NCBI RefSeq assembly: GCF_011290365.1
Contig: NZ_CP049786.1
Location: 4,588,001-4,652,000, forward strand
Reading direction: 5' to 3'
Length of the DNA: 64,000 bases
From: Leclercia sp. 29361
GTDB taxonomy: Bacteria > Pseudomonadota > Gammaproteobacteria > Enterobacterales > Enterobacteriaceae
Shown here: positions 26,271-35,442 of the stretch, piece by piece
Numbering within the stretch: position 1 is the stretch's first letter
How the letters are laid out: every line of letters starts with the position of its first letter
The notes under the pieces: generated by a model
The model's database searches: none
Seen by the model: the letters and a program-made list of their open reading frames with translations, nothing else
Told to the model about the DNA's origin: nothing
Translations under genes and position numbers: made by a program

Positions 26271-27952
26271 CCTTCCGTCCCTGCATCCTGATCCCCTGCT
26301 ACAACCATGGGGCGATGATGGCTAACGTGCTGGCGCGTCTGGCCCCGTTTCAGCTGCCCATTATTGTGGTCGACGATGGCAGCGATGCCGATACCCGGCA
26401 GACGCTGGACCAGCTGGCCAACGAGCATGCCCATCTGACGCTGGTGCGGCTGACGCACAACAGCGGTAAAGGCGGGGCGGTGATCCGCGGGCTGAAAGTC
26501 TGCGCCGGGGCGGGGTTTACCCATGCGGTGCAGGTGGATGCCGACGGACAGCATGCCATTGAGGACATTCCGCAGCTGCTGGCGCTGGCAGAGCGCCACC
26601 CGCAGGCGTTGATCTCCGGCCAGCCGGTTTATGATGACTCGATTCCCCGCTCGCGCCGGTATGGCCGCTGGGTCACCCATGTCTGGGTGTGGATCGAAAC
26701 CCTGTCATTGCAGCTCAAAGACAGCATGTGCGGCTTTCGGGTCTACCCGGTGGCGCCGACGCTACAGGTCATCAACTCTGCGTCGCTCGGCAAGCGGATG
26801 GATTTTGATACCGAAGTGATGGTGCGCCTCTACTGGCAGGGCAACCCCAGCTATTTTCTGCCGACCCGGGTGACCTATCCCCGGGATGGCATCTCCCATT
26901 TCGATGCCCTGAAAGACAACCTGCTGATCTCCTGGATGCACACCCGGCTGTTCTTCGGCATGTTACCGCGCATCCCTTCCCTGCTGTTTCGCCGCCGCAG
27001 CCGGCACTGGGCGCAGCAGGAGGAGGTGAAAGGGCTGTGGGGAATGCGCCTGATGCTGCGGGTCTGGCAGCTGCTGGGCCGCAGGGCTTTTAACCTGCTG
27101 CTGTGGCCGGTGATTGGTGTCTACTGGCTGACAGCCACCACCGCCCGCCAGGCCTCGCGACAGTGGATCACCCGGGTGAGCGAGACCCTGGAACAACGCC
27201 ACCAGCCAAAGCCCGCACGCCTGAACAGCTTTTTCCACTTCATGCGGTTTGGCAACGCGATGCTCCATAAAGTGGCCAGCTGGCGGGGTGAGCTCAAGTG
27301 GGATCGCGACGTGGTGCTTGCACCGGGCGCACGTGAGGCCCTGGCGATCGACGCTCCTGCCGGCAAACTGCTGCTGGCCTCGCACCTTGGCGATGTGGAA
27401 GCCTGCCGGGCACTGGCGCAGCTGGAAGCAGGCCAGGTCATTAATGCGCTGGTGTTCAGCGATAATGCCCGGCGCTTTAAACAAATTATGGATGAGATGG
27501 CTCCTCAGGCCGGGCTGAATCTGATCCCGGTGAACAATTTCGGACCAGAAACAGCCATCGATCTGGTCGAGAAGCTGGACCGGGGGGAGTGGGTGGCCAT
27601 TGTCGGCGACCGTATCGCCGTGACCCCGCAGCGGGGCGGAGACTGGCGCGTCACCTGGAGCCCGTTTATGGGCCAGCCCGCGCCGTTCCCACAGGGGCCA
27701 TTTATTCTGGCCTCGATCCTGGCCTGCCCGGTGGTGTTGATATTTGCCCTGCGCCAGCACGGGAAGCTCACTGTTCACTGCGAACCCTTCGCCAACCCGC
27801 TGACGCTGCCGCGCGGCGAACGCCAGCAGGCGCTACAGGAGGCGGTGGATCGCTATGCGCAGCGGCTGGAGCATTACGCCCTGCAGGCCCCGCTCGACTG
27901 GTTCAATTTTTTCGATTTCTGGCGTCTGCCGGATGCTAAAGAGAAGGAGTAA
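26261..27952 (+). CDS. apeJ: Glycosyltransferase family 2 - LpxL-type acyltransferase fusion ApeJ
   Basis: 563-residue two-domain protein. Residues 1-240 form a GT2 glycosyltransferase (ILIPCYNHG, IIVVDDGSDADT, DxD in VDADGQH near 93). Residues about 310-560 form a lysophospholipid/lauroyl acyltransferase domain (LLLASHLGDVEACR, WVAIVGDRIAVTPQRGG). It presumably adds a sugar and an acyl group to build the lipid anchor of the polyene; that is inference from recent aryl polyene lipid structures that contain an amino sugar and a fatty acid. Overlaps apeI by 10 bp. Confidence 0.85.
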   Translation: MSLTFRPCILIPCYNHGAMMANVLARLAPFQLPIIVVDDGSDADTRQTLDQLANEHAHLTLVRLTHNSGKGGAVIRGLKVCAGAGFTHAVQVDADGQHAIEDIPQLLALAERHPQALISGQPVYDDSIPRSRRYGRWVTHVWVWIETLSLQLKDSMCGFRVYPVAPTLQVINSASLGKRMDFDTEVMVRLYWQGNPSYFLPTRVTYPRDGISHFDALKDNLLISWMHTRLFFGMLPRIPSLLFRRRSRHWAQQEEVKGLWGMRLMLRVWQLLGRRAFNLLLWPVIGVYWLTATTARQASRQWITRVSETLEQRHQPKPARLNSFFHFMRFGNAMLHKVASWRGELKWDRDVVLAPGAREALAIDAPAGKLLLASHLGDVEACRALAQLEAGQVINALVFSDNARRFKQIMDEMAPQAGLNLIPVNNFGPETAIDLVEKLDRGEWVAIVGDRIAVTPQRGGDWRVTWSPFMGQPAPFPQGPFILASILACPVVLIFALRQHGKLTVHCEPFANPLTLPRGERQQALQEAVDRYAQRLEHYALQAPLDWFNFFDFWRLPDAKEKE

Positions 27953-27955
27953 AGG

Positions 27956-28378
27956 GTGCTGACCGATCCCCGCTTTACGACCGAAGTAGAGCTGACCGTA
28001 CCGTTTCACGACGTCGATATGATGGGCGTGGTCTGGCACGGCAACTATTTCCGTTATTTTGAAATTGCCCGCGAGGCCCTGCTCAACCAGTTCGATTATG
28101 GCTATCGCCAGATGAAAGCCTCCGGCTATCTCTGGCCGGTGGTCGATACCCGGGTGAAATACCGCGATGTCCTCACCTTTGAGCAACGGATCCGCGTCCG
28201 GGCCCATATCGAGGAGTTTGAGAACCGTCTGCGTATCGCCTATCAGATTTTTGACGCCACCAGCGGCAAACGGACCACCACCGGCTACACCATTCAGGTG
28301 GCGGTGGAGGAGAAGAGCCGCGAGCTCTGTTTTGTCAGCCCGGCGATCCTGTTTGAACGTATGGGAGTCACGCTATGA
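27956..28378 (+). CDS. apeK: Acyl thioesterase ApeK (4-hydroxybenzoyl-CoA thioesterase fold)
   Basis: 140-residue hotdog thioesterase. The segment FHDVDMMGVVWHGNYFRYFE is the 4HBT family signature with the catalytic Asp in DMMGVV (about 18). It starts with GTG at 27956, well spaced from GAAGGAG in front; no upstream ATG fits. It probably releases or proofreads acyl-ACP intermediates. Its stop overlaps the next start codon. Confidence 0.85.
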   Translation: MLTDPRFTTEVELTVPFHDVDMMGVVWHGNYFRYFEIAREALLNQFDYGYRQMKASGYLWPVVDTRVKYRDVLTFEQRIRVRAHIEEFENRLRIAYQIFDATSGKRTTTGYTIQVAVEEKSRELCFVSPAILFERMGVTL

Positions 28379-28980
28379 AAGGGTTACTGCTGCTTACCCT
28401 GCTGATAAGCCCATTCGTCAGCGCCGTCACGCTGGACGAACTCCAGCAGCGCTTTACCGAACAGCCGGTGGTGCGCGCCCACTTTGAGCAGACACGCACC
28501 ATCAAGGATATGCCGCAGCCGCTGCGATCCAACGGCGAGATGCTGATCGCCCGCGACAGCGGGCTGCTGTGGGATCAAAAGGCCCCCTTCCCGATGACGC
28601 TGCTGCTGGATGACAGCCGGATGGTGCAGACCATCAACGGTCAACCGCCGCAGACCATCACCGCCGACACCAATCCGCAGATGTTCCAGTTCAACCATCT
28701 GCTGCGCGCCCTATTCCAGGCGGATCGCAAGGTGCTGGAAGAGAACTTCCGCATCGACTTTAAAGACCTCGGCAATGGCCGCTGGTCGCTGGTGTTGACC
28801 CCCACCACCACCCCGCTGGACAAGATTTTCGCCTCGATGGATCTGGGTGGCGCGACCTATCTGGAATCCATCGTGCTGAACGATAAGCAGGGCGACCGGA
28901 CCGATATCGACCTCTCCCGCCACCAACTGACGCCCGCCAGCCTGACCGATGCCGAACGCCAACGCTTTGCCGCACCATAA
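28375..28980 (+). CDS. apeL: LolA-like periplasmic lipid carrier ApeL
   Basis: 201-residue secreted protein with a signal peptide of about 17 residues (MKGLLLLTLLISPFVSA) and the LolA/LolB-like fold pattern (LDELQQRFTEQPVVRAHFEQ, GLLWDQKAPFPMTLLLDD). By analogy with LolA it would carry the hydrophobic aryl polyene lipid across the periplasm. Neighbouring genes for an MMPL exporter and an outer-membrane-type lipoprotein support this. Confidence 0.85.
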   Translation: MKGLLLLTLLISPFVSAVTLDELQQRFTEQPVVRAHFEQTRTIKDMPQPLRSNGEMLIARDSGLLWDQKAPFPMTLLLDDSRMVQTINGQPPQTITADTNPQMFQFNHLLRALFQADRKVLEENFRIDFKDLGNGRWSLVLTPTTTPLDKIFASMDLGGATYLESIVLNDKQGDRTDIDLSRHQLTPASLTDAERQRFAAP

Positions 28981-31267
28981 TCGCCGCCCGGCGCTGCTGT
29001 GGGCGCTGACCTGTGCGATCCTGCTGGGTGTGCTGCTGTCGCTGCTGCCCGGTGCCCGGTTGAACAGCAGCGTGCTGGCGATGCTGCCGAAACAGAGCCT
29101 CGGGGCGATCCCTCCGGCGCTGAACGACGGCTTTATTGAACGCCTTGACCGCCAGCTGGTGTGGCTGGTCAGCCCCGGTAAACAGCCCGATCCGCAGGTG
29201 GCGCAACAGTGGCTGAGCCTGCTGCAAGAGTCGGGGTCGCTGCATGAGGTAAAAGGGCCGATGGACGCCGCCGGGCAAAAAGCCTGGGGAGAATTTTTCT
29301 GGCAGCACCGCAACGGCCTGATCGACCCGGCCACCCGGGCGCGTCTGCAAAACGGCGGCGAGGCACAGGCACAGTGGATTTTGTCCCAGCTTTACTCCGC
29401 CTTCTCCGGCGTCAGCGGTAAAGAGCTGCAAAACGACCCGCTGATGTTGATGCGCGGTTCCCAGCTGGCGCTGGCGCAAAACAGCCAGAAGCTGCGGCTG
29501 ATGGACGGCTGGCTGGTGACCAAAGACGAGGCCGGTAATTACTGGTATCTGCTGCACGGCGAGCTGGCCGCCTCCTCGTTCGATATGCAGCAAACCCACC
29601 GGCTGGTCACGACGCTGCGCGGGCTGGAAGGCCAGTTGAAAACGCAGTATCCGCAGGCGCAGCTGCTGTCGCGCGGCACCGTGTTTTACAGCGACTACGC
29701 CAGCCAGCAGGCGAAACGGGATATTTCGACCCTCGGCGTGGCCACTATTCTGGGGGTGATCCTGCTGATTGTGGCGGTGTTCCGCTCCCTGCGTCCGCTC
29801 ATGCTGTGCCTGATCTCCATCGCCACCGGCGCGCTGGCGGGCACGGTGGCGACCCTGCTGCTGTTTGGTGAACTGCATCTGATGACCCTGGTGATGAGCA
29901 TGAGCATCATCGGTATTTCAGCGGATTACACCCTCTACTACCTGACCGAGCGGATGGTTCACGGCGGAGAGATCTCGCCGTGGCAGAGCCTGGCGAAGGT
30001 GCGTAACGCCCTGCTGCTGGCGCTGCTCACCACCGTGGCGGCGTATCTCATTATGATGCTGGCCCCGTTCCCGGGCATTCGCCAGATGGCGGTATTTGCC
30101 GCCGTGGGACTGAGCGCCTCCTGCCTGACGGTGATCTTCTGGCACCCGTGGCTGTGTCGTGGCTTACCGGTGCGTCCGGTTCCGGCCAGCGGGCTAATGT
30201 TGCGCTGGCTGGCGGCATGGCGACGAAATAAAAGGCTGTCAGTGGGGCTGCCGGTGTTGCTGGCCATGCTGGCTGTCGCAGGCATGGCCACGCTGCGGGT
30301 GGATGACGATATCGCCCAGCTCCAGGCCCTGCCGCAGGATATCCTGGCCCAGGAAAAACGCATCACCGCCCTGACCGGGCAGAGTGTCGATCAGAAGTGG
30401 TTCGTGGTGCATGGCGCGTCGGCCCAGCAGACGCTGGAACGGCTGGAGGCCTTTACCCCGGCGCTGGCGCAGGCGCAGCAGGCGGGAGACCTGAAGTCCT
30501 GGCGCACCCTGCCGCTGAACTCGCTGGCACGACAGACAAGCGATCTGGCCCTGCTGAAAAATGCGGCCCCGGCGGTAACGAAAGTGCTGCAAAATGCCGG
30601 GCTGACAACGGTGTCGCCGGATCTCAATGCGACCCCGGTACAGGTTGAGACCTGGCTTGCCAGCCCGGCCAGCGAAGGCTGGCGCCTGCTCTGGCTGACG
30701 CTGCCCGACGGAGAAAGCGGCGTCCTGGTGCCGGTTAATGGGGTAAACAACAGCCCGGCCCTGGCGGCGCTGGCCGACAAGCATCCGGGGGTGGTGTGGG
30801 TGGATCGCAAGGCCAGTTTCGACAGCCTGTTTGCCCTCTACCGCAGCGTGCTCACCGGTTTACTGGCGGTTGCGCTGGCGACCATCGCCTGCGGCGCGAT
30901 GCTGCGCCTCGGCTGGCGTAAGGGACTGATCACTCTGGTGCCCTCGTTGCTGTCGCTGGGCTGTGGCCTGGCGGCGCTGTCGGTCACAGGACACCCGGTT
31001 AACCTGTTCTCGCTGCTGGCGCTGGTACTGGTGCTCGGCATTGGTATCAACTACACGCTATTCTTCAACAACCCGCGCGGTACGCCGTTGACCTCCATGC
31101 TGGCCATCACCCTGGCGATGATGACCACCCTGCTGACCCTCGGCATGCTGGTTTTCAGCGCCACGCAGGCGATCAGCAGCTTCGGGATTGTGCTGGTCAG
31201 CGGTATTTTCACCGCCTTCCTGCTGGCGCCGCTGGCGATGCCAGCTAAAAAAGAGAGAAAACGATGA
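28949..31267 (+). CDS. apeM: MMPL/RND-family exporter ApeM
   Basis: 772-residue inner-membrane protein with the RND/MMPL layout: TM1 near 16-35, a large periplasmic loop (to about 245), a cluster of five helices with SMSIIGISADYTLYYLTE, then the repeat of the same plan with helix cluster LALVLVLGIGINYTLFF near 690. Members move hydrophobic lipids out of the inner membrane; here the likely cargo is the aryl polyene lipid. The gene overlaps apeL by 32 bp, and the Shine-Dalgarno for this start is weak. Confidence 0.88.
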   Translation: MPNANALPHHNRRPALLWALTCAILLGVLLSLLPGARLNSSVLAMLPKQSLGAIPPALNDGFIERLDRQLVWLVSPGKQPDPQVAQQWLSLLQESGSLHEVKGPMDAAGQKAWGEFFWQHRNGLIDPATRARLQNGGEAQAQWILSQLYSAFSGVSGKELQNDPLMLMRGSQLALAQNSQKLRLMDGWLVTKDEAGNYWYLLHGELAASSFDMQQTHRLVTTLRGLEGQLKTQYPQAQLLSRGTVFYSDYASQQAKRDISTLGVATILGVILLIVAVFRSLRPLMLCLISIATGALAGTVATLLLFGELHLMTLVMSMSIIGISADYTLYYLTERMVHGGEISPWQSLAKVRNALLLALLTTVAAYLIMMLAPFPGIRQMAVFAAVGLSASCLTVIFWHPWLCRGLPVRPVPASGLMLRWLAAWRRNKRLSVGLPVLLAMLAVAGMATLRVDDDIAQLQALPQDILAQEKRITALTGQSVDQKWFVVHGASAQQTLERLEAFTPALAQAQQAGDLKSWRTLPLNSLARQTSDLALLKNAAPAVTKVLQNAGLTTVSPDLNATPVQVETWLASPASEGWRLLWLTLPDGESGVLVPVNGVNNSPALAALADKHPGVVWVDRKASFDSLFALYRSVLTGLLAVALATIACGAMLRLGWRKGLITLVPSLLSLGCGLAALSVTGHPVNLFSLLALVLVLGIGINYTLFFNNPRGTPLTSMLAITLAMMTTLLTLGMLVFSATQAISSFGIVLVSGIFTAFLLAPLAMPAKKERKR

Positions 31268-31848
31268 TCGCCCCTTTTTACCGCGCTGCCGTGCTGATCG
31301 GCGCGCTGCTGCTGACCGGTTGCAGCCACACCACGCAAAACAGTGACAGTACGCGCCCGCAGGCCTGGCTGCAGCCGGGCACCAAAGTGACGCTGCCTGC
31401 GCCAGGCATCACTCCGGCGTTGAACTCGCAGCAGTTGCTGACCGGGAGCTTCAACGGCAAGAGCCAGTCCCTGTTGGTGATGCTGAATGCCGATGCGCAG
31501 AAGGTGACGCTCGCCGGGCTGTCCTCGGTGGGTATTCGCCTGTTCCTCGCCACCTACGATGCCACCGGCATTCATACTGAGCAGTCGATTATCGTGCCGC
31601 AGCTGCCTCCGGCCAGCCAGGTGCTGGCCGATGTGATGCTCAGCCACTGGCCGATCGACGCCTGGCTGCCGCAACTGCCTAAGGGCTGGACGCTGAAGGA
31701 TAAGGGCGACCGGCGTGAGCTGCGCAATGCTGACGGCAAGCTGGTGACGGAGATCGTCTACCTGCAGCGTAAAGGCAAGCGCGAGCCAATCAGCATCGAG
31801 CAGCACGTCTTTAATTACCACATCACCATTCAATATCTGGATGACTGA
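31264..31848 (+). CDS. apeN: DUF3261 lipoprotein ApeN
   Basis: 194-residue lipoprotein: a hydrophobic start and the lipobox LLLTGC (Cys20) followed by Ser, predicting outer-membrane sorting. The DUF3261 family is confined mostly to aryl polyene clusters and may be a LolB-like acceptor at the outer membrane. ATGA overlap with apeM and an 8-bp overlap with apeO. Confidence 0.85.
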   Translation: MIAPFYRAAVLIGALLLTGCSHTTQNSDSTRPQAWLQPGTKVTLPAPGITPALNSQQLLTGSFNGKSQSLLVMLNADAQKVTLAGLSSVGIRLFLATYDATGIHTEQSIIVPQLPPASQVLADVMLSHWPIDAWLPQLPKGWTLKDKGDRRELRNADGKLVTEIVYLQRKGKREPISIEQHVFNYHITIQYLDD

Positions 31849-33016
31849 GATGATCTACATTTCTGCCGTGGGCCTGGTCAACGCCCTGGGCAACGCCCCC
31901 GACGAGGTTGCCGCTAACCTGACGCGCGGCGTGGCCCCCGGGATGCATATTCGCCGCGGCTGGCTGCAGGGCCAGGACGCGGTACTGGGCGGCGTTGAGG
32001 GTGAATTACCGGCGATCCCGGATAACCTTGCCGCGCACCGTACGCGCAACAATCAGCTGCTGCTGGCCGCGCTGGCGCAGATCCAGCCTGCCGTCGATGA
32101 GGCCATTGCCCGTTACGGCCGCGACCGGGTGGCGGTGGTCATGGGCACCAGCACCTCCGGGCTCGACGAGGGCGACGCGCATGTGCGCCTGACGCATAAC
32201 GGTGAAACCAGCGTTAACTGGCGGTACGCGCAGCAGGAGCTGGGCGATCCGTCGCGCTTTCTGGCGAACTGGCTGGATCTGGAAGGCCCGGCTTACACCC
32301 TGTCGACCGCCTGCTCCTCCAGCGCGCGGGCGATCATCAGCGGGCGTCGGCTGATTGATGCCGGACTGGTGGATATCGCCATCGTTGGCGGGGCAGACAC
32401 GCTGAGCCGGATGCCGGTGAATGGCTTTAGCAGCCTCGAATCGCTCTCCACCACGCTGTGCGAGCCGTTTGGCCGTGACCGGCGGGGGATCACCATTGGC
32501 GAAGCGGCAGCCCTGATGGTGCTTACCCGCGAGCCGCAGCCAGTGGCGCTGCTGGGAACCGGCGAGTCGAGCGATGCGTATCATATTTCTGCCCCGCACC
32601 CGCAAGGTGAAGGGGCAATCCGCGCCATTACCCAGGCGCTGAACGACGCCGGATTAACCCCGGATGAGGTGGGCTATATCAATCTGCACGGTACCGCGAC
32701 CCCACTTAACGATCAGATTGAATCCCGGGTGGTGCATGATCTGTTTGGCGAGGCCGTGCCCTGCAGTTCAACCAAACATTTGACCGGCCATACGCTGGGC
32801 GCGGCGGGGATCACCGAGGCCGCGTTGAGCTGGCTGATCCTGACCCGCGACCTGCCGCTGCCCGCCCAGGATTTTGACCGCTATGCGCCGGATCCGACCC
32901 TCGCCGCCTGCGGCGTGCTGCATCAGCCCATCGCGCTGAAAAAAGCGGTGATTTTGTCCAATTCCTTCGCCTTTGGCGGCAATAACGCCAGCATCCTGCT
33001 GGGGAGAGTGTCATGA
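31841..33016 (+). CDS. apeO: Beta-ketoacyl-ACP synthase ApeO
   Basis: 391-residue elongating ketosynthase with a complete Cys-His-His triad: Cys158 in STACSSS, His in NLHGTATPLND (about 284) and in LTGHTLGAAG (about 317). In studied clusters ApeO forms the active KS subunit paired with the chain-length factor ApeC. A nearby second ATG (three codons in) is also possible. Stop overlaps the next gene. Confidence 0.9.
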   Translation: MTEMIYISAVGLVNALGNAPDEVAANLTRGVAPGMHIRRGWLQGQDAVLGGVEGELPAIPDNLAAHRTRNNQLLLAALAQIQPAVDEAIARYGRDRVAVVMGTSTSGLDEGDAHVRLTHNGETSVNWRYAQQELGDPSRFLANWLDLEGPAYTLSTACSSSARAIISGRRLIDAGLVDIAIVGGADTLSRMPVNGFSSLESLSTTLCEPFGRDRRGITIGEAAALMVLTREPQPVALLGTGESSDAYHISAPHPQGEGAIRAITQALNDAGLTPDEVGYINLHGTATPLNDQIESRVVHDLFGEAVPCSSTKHLTGHTLGAAGITEAALSWLILTRDLPLPAQDFDRYAPDPTLAACGVLHQPIALKKAVILSNSFAFGGNNASILLGRVS

Positions 33017-33486
33017 GTTATTTATCCCCGACCGACTATCTGCCTCACGACGCGCCCATGCTGCTGCTCGAATCGGTCGAGAGCGTCACCGCAGAGTCCG
33101 CCGACTGCCGCGTCACGGTCGATCCGCATGGCGTGCTGGTGCCGTTCCTGAACGCCACGGGCGATCTGCCGGGCTGGTATGCCCTCGAACTGATGGCCCA
33201 GACGGTTGGGGTCTGGTCAGGCTGGCATCGTCAGCAGCAGGGACAGGAGAGCCTGTCGCTTGGTATGGTGGTTGGGGCGCGCGAACTGGTGTGCGCTGCG
33301 GGGATCTTTCCCGCCAACAGCGTCTTAACGGTCACTGTTACCCTGCTGATGCAGGATGAACGCTTTAGCAGCTTCGAGTGCGCCATCATTGCCGATGGGG
33401 CCACGCTGGCCACCGGGCGGGTGAACACCTTTCAGCCCAGTCAGCAGGAATTAGCAACACTGTTTAAACAGGGGGTAAGTCAATGA
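33013..33486 (+). CDS. apeP: Hotdog-fold 3-hydroxyacyl-ACP dehydratase ApeP
   Basis: 157-residue FabZ/thioesterase-fold protein: PTDYLPHDAPMLLLESVE at the start, and ALELMAQTVGVWSGW near 56-70 matching the helix of hotdog dehydratases. In Xenorhabdus it partners with ApeI in a heteromeric dehydratase. ATGA overlaps on both sides indicate coupled translation with apeO and apeQ. Confidence 0.87.
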   Translation: MSYLSPTDYLPHDAPMLLLESVESVTAESADCRVTVDPHGVLVPFLNATGDLPGWYALELMAQTVGVWSGWHRQQQGQESLSLGMVVGARELVCAAGIFPANSVLTVTVTLLMQDERFSSFECAIIADGATLATGRVNTFQPSQQELATLFKQGVSQ

Positions 33487-34214
33487 GTCGTTCCGTTCTG
33501 GTCACCGGCGCCAGCAAAGGCATTGGCCGGGCCATCGCCCTTAAACTTGCCGCAGACGGGTTTACCCTCGGGGTGCATTACCACCGCGATGCCGCTGGCG
33601 CAGAGGAAACCCTGAAGGCTATCGAACTGGCGGGTGGCCACGGGCGTCTGCTCTCTTTTGACGTGGGTAACCGCGCGCAGTGCCGCGAGGTGCTGGAGCA
33701 GGATATCGAGGCTCATGGCCCCTGGTATGGCGTGGTCAGCAACGCCGGGATCGCCCGCGATGGTGCTTTCCCGGCGCTCAGCGAAGAGGACTGGGACAGC
33801 GTGATCCACACCAATCTCGACAGCTTTTACAACGTCATTCACCCCTGCATCATGCCGATGATTGGCACCCGCAAAGGCGGGCGCATTATCACCCTCTCAT
33901 CCGTTTCCGGGGTGATGGGCAACCGGGGTCAGGTGAACTATAGCGCGGCAAAGGCGGGCATTATCGGTGCTACCAAAGCGCTGGCGATCGAGCTGGCGAA
34001 GCGCAATATCACCGTTAACTGCATCGCACCCGGGCTGATTGATACCGGGATGATCGAGATGGAAGAGGCCGCGCTGAAAGAGGCGATGGCCAGCATCCCC
34101 ATGAAACGAATGGGCCAGGCGGACGAGGTGGCCGGACTGGCCAGCTATCTGATGTCGGATAGTGCGGGCTACGTAACGCGTCAGGTCATTTCCATTAATG
34201 GAGGAATGTTATGA
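33483..34214 (+). CDS. apeQ: 3-ketoacyl-ACP reductase ApeQ (FabG family)
   Basis: 243-residue short-chain dehydrogenase. The NADPH-binding TGASKGIG lies at residues 8-15, NAGI near 84 and the catalytic YSAAKAG (Tyr and Lys four apart) near 152-156. It reduces the 3-keto intermediates that ApeI/ApeP then dehydrate, giving one conjugated double bond per cycle. No enoyl reductase is encoded, as expected for a polyene. Confidence 0.92.
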   Translation: MSRSVLVTGASKGIGRAIALKLAADGFTLGVHYHRDAAGAEETLKAIELAGGHGRLLSFDVGNRAQCREVLEQDIEAHGPWYGVVSNAGIARDGAFPALSEEDWDSVIHTNLDSFYNVIHPCIMPMIGTRKGGRIITLSSVSGVMGNRGQVNYSAAKAGIIGATKALAIELAKRNITVNCIAPGLIDTGMIEMEEAALKEAMASIPMKRMGQADEVAGLASYLMSDSAGYVTRQVISINGGML

Positions 34215-35440
34215 CGCGTCGCGTGGTGATTACCGGCATGGGCGGCATCACCGCCTTTGGGGAAAACTGGCAGGCGGTTGCTGCCCGCTTGCTGGACTAT
34301 AAAAACGCGGTGCGTAAGATGCCGGAGTGGGCGATGTATGAAGGTCTGCATACCCTGCTGGGCGCGCCGATCGACGATTTTACCCTGCCGGAGCACTACA
34401 CCCGCAAGCGCATCCGCGCGATGGGCCGGGTGTCGTTGCTGTCGACCCGCGCCACCGAACTGGCGCTGACGCAGGCGGGGCTGATTGACGACCCGGTTCT
34501 GACCCAGGGTGAAACCGGGATTGCCTATGGCTCGTCCACCGGCAGCACCGGGCCGATCAGCGAGTTCGCCACCATGCTCACCGAGAAGCACACCAATAAC
34601 ATCACCGGCACCACCTACGTGCAGATGATGCCGCACACCACGGCCGTTAACACTGGCCTGTTCTTCGGTCTGCGTGGGCGGGTGATCCCGACCTCCAGCG
34701 CCTGTACATCCGGCAGCCAGGCGATTGGCTATGCGTGGGAAGCGATTCGCCACGGCTATCAGACGGTGATGGTGGCGGGTGGCGCAGAAGAGCTCTGCCC
34801 GTCGGAAGCGGCGGTGTTCGATACCCTGTTCGCCACCAGCCAGCGTAACGACGCGCCGGAGGCCACGCCGTCTCCCTTTGATATCCAGCGCGACGGGCTG
34901 GTGATTGGCGAAGGGGCCGGAACCTTAATCCTGGAAGAGCTGGAGCATGCAAAGGCGCGTGGCGCGACCATTTACGGGGAAATTGTCGGCTTCGCCACCA
35001 ACTGCGACGCGGCGCATATCACCCAGCCGCAGCGGGAAACGATGCAGATCTGCATGGAGAAGTCGCTGAAAATCGCCGGACTGAGCCCGCAGGCTATAGG
35101 CTACATATCGGCGCACGGTACGGCGACCGATCGGGGCGATATCGCCGAAAGTCAGGCCACCGCCGCGGTGTTTGGCGACAGCGTGCCAATTTCATCCTTA
35201 AAGAGCTATTTTGGTCATACTTTGGGGGCCTGCGGGGCGCTGGAAGCCTGGATGAGTCTGGAGATGATGCGCGAGGGCTGGTTCGTTCCGACCATCAATT
35301 TAAGACAACCAGATGAGCAATGCGGTGCATTAGATTATATTATGGGAAAAGCCCGTCATATTGACTGCGAATATCTACAAAGCAATAACTTCGCGTTCGG
35401 CGGCATCAACACTTCTATAATCATTAAACGCTGGGCGTGA
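34211..35440 (+). CDS. apeR: Beta-ketoacyl-ACP synthase ApeR
   Basis: 409-residue second ketosynthase with Cys165 in TSSACTSG and histidines in SAHGTATDRGD (about 299) and YFGHTLGACG (about 334), so catalytically complete. It is FabF-like and differs clearly from ApeO. In reconstituted systems this KS is reported as an additional, partly dispensable enzyme. Its TGA stop overlaps a GTG that could start acpT; ATG 35443 is preferred for acpT. Confidence 0.9.
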   Translation: MTRRVVITGMGGITAFGENWQAVAARLLDYKNAVRKMPEWAMYEGLHTLLGAPIDDFTLPEHYTRKRIRAMGRVSLLSTRATELALTQAGLIDDPVLTQGETGIAYGSSTGSTGPISEFATMLTEKHTNNITGTTYVQMMPHTTAVNTGLFFGLRGRVIPTSSACTSGSQAIGYAWEAIRHGYQTVMVAGGAEELCPSEAAVFDTLFATSQRNDAPEATPSPFDIQRDGLVIGEGAGTLILEELEHAKARGATIYGEIVGFATNCDAAHITQPQRETMQICMEKSLKIAGLSPQAIGYISAHGTATDRGDIAESQATAAVFGDSVPISSLKSYFGHTLGACGALEAWMSLEMMREGWFVPTINLRQPDEQCGALDYIMGKARHIDCEYLQSNNFAFGGINTSIIIKRWA

Positions 35441-35442
35441 CT

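Noticed and set aside
28760..29878. 372-codon minus-strand open frame inside apeL/apeM
   Set aside because: Antisense shadow of two well-supported ape genes with no ribosome-binding site or domain.
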